Assembly (NCBI GenBank): GCA_019084245.1
Contig: JAHRFE010000024.1
Coordinates: forward strand, 114,940 to 178,939
Length of the DNA: 64,000 nucleotides
Origin: Hoeflea sp.
GTDB lineage: Bacteria > Pseudomonadota > Alphaproteobacteria > Rhizobiales > Rhizobiaceae
Reading direction: 5' to 3'
The notes beneath the pieces are model-generated. The model was not told the DNA's origin. It did not search any database and saw nothing but the letters and a program-made list of their open reading frames with translations. Each line of letters starts with the position of its first letter. Position 1 is the stretch's first letter. Of the stretch, positions 63,867 through 64,000 are shown piece after piece. A program made the position numbers and the translations under genes.

Positions 63867-64000
63867 GGGTCTGTTGACGTTCAGGATTCCCATTTGATGT
63901 AGTTTCTGATTCAAGGTTGCAAACGAAGGAGAGCAACCTTGACCAGACGTGTCCTAACCGATGCCCATTGGGAAATCATCGAGCCCTTCTGCCTTGGCAA
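63867..64000 (+). mobile_element. IS5-family element, left end (runs off the window)
   Basis: Begins gggtctgttgacgttcagga right after a ctag, as in left ends of IS5/IS427-type elements. The transposase follows on the plus strand. The right end and the target duplication are outside. Confidence 0.75.
63939..64000 (+). CDS. IS5-family transposase, 5' part
   Basis: A TTG at 63939, preceded by aaggagag, opens TRRVLTDAHWEIIEPFCLG, which is the N-terminus common to IS5-family transposases. The rest is beyond the window, so the DDE residues cannot be checked. Confidence 0.85.
   Translation, partial: MTRRVLTDAHWEIIEPFCLG

Overview
The window is GC-rich chromosomal DNA from an alphaproteobacterium, most likely a member of the Rhizobiales (Hyphomicrobiales). 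This rests on the block dnaB-alr-radA-cvpA-purF, on ccoNOQP/ccoGHIS (fixNOQP/fixGHIS) genes with FNR/FixK-type TTGAT-N4-ATCAA boxes, on a sarcosine oxidase soxBDA locus, and on intergenic palindromes typical of rhizobia. Genus level cannot be settled; a Hoeflea-like relative is only a guess. I see no tRNA, rRNA or CRISPR array.

Layout. 1-5.8 kb: housekeeping genes, all on the minus strand (purF runs off the left edge). 6.0-19.2 kb: microaerobic respiration. A hemerythrin-like gene lies divergent from ccoNOQP, and ccoGHIS follows further on. The two halves are separated by about 4.4 kb holding an ATPase gene split by an IS200-type element and a divergent pair (DUF4198 protein and HupE/UreJ-like membrane protein). 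19.3-28.7 kb: metabolic genes and small regulators (gnd, AraC proteins, MarR, a D-lyxose-isomerase-like protein, glutaryl-CoA dehydrogenase). 28.7-32.8 kb: a two-gene signalling unit whose histidine kinase carries an ethylene-receptor-type membrane domain, a periplasmic rhodanese, and about 1 kb of repeat-rich intergenic DNA. 32.8-41.4 kb: soxB, soxD and a soxA-soxG fusion, a frameshifted dienelactone hydrolase, a GNAT protein, a phasin and an ornithine-cyclodeaminase-like enzyme. 42.2-43.2 kb: an AT-rich island with one gene broken by an in-frame TGA. 43.5-50 kb: catalase, then paaXABCDE with a perfect inverted repeat in front of paaA. 50-51.7 kb: a Phd/PIN toxin-antitoxin pair and a truncated glutathione S-transferase. 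51.9-56.9 kb: a sugar-type ABC transporter whose binding-protein gene has an in-frame amber codon. 57-62.4 kb: two universal stress proteins, a CPA2 antiporter, a small helix-turn-helix gene and a dadA-like oxidase. 62.5-64 kb: a lower-GC AbiL/RloAB-like defence pair whose second gene is cut by an IS5-type element at the window edge.

How it fits together. Four FNR/FixK-like boxes mark a low-oxygen programme: the cbb3 oxidase, its assembly factors, stress proteins, and possibly an alpha/beta hydrolase. The strongest candidates for a second look are the ethylene-receptor-type kinase, in which all seven residues I can map to the plant ETR1 binding pocket are conserved at identical spacing, with its adjacent single-domain response regulator; the SoxA-SoxG fusion; and a cluster of broken genes (two in-frame stops, one frameshift, two IS disruptions, one truncation) that is either real decay or partly assembly error.
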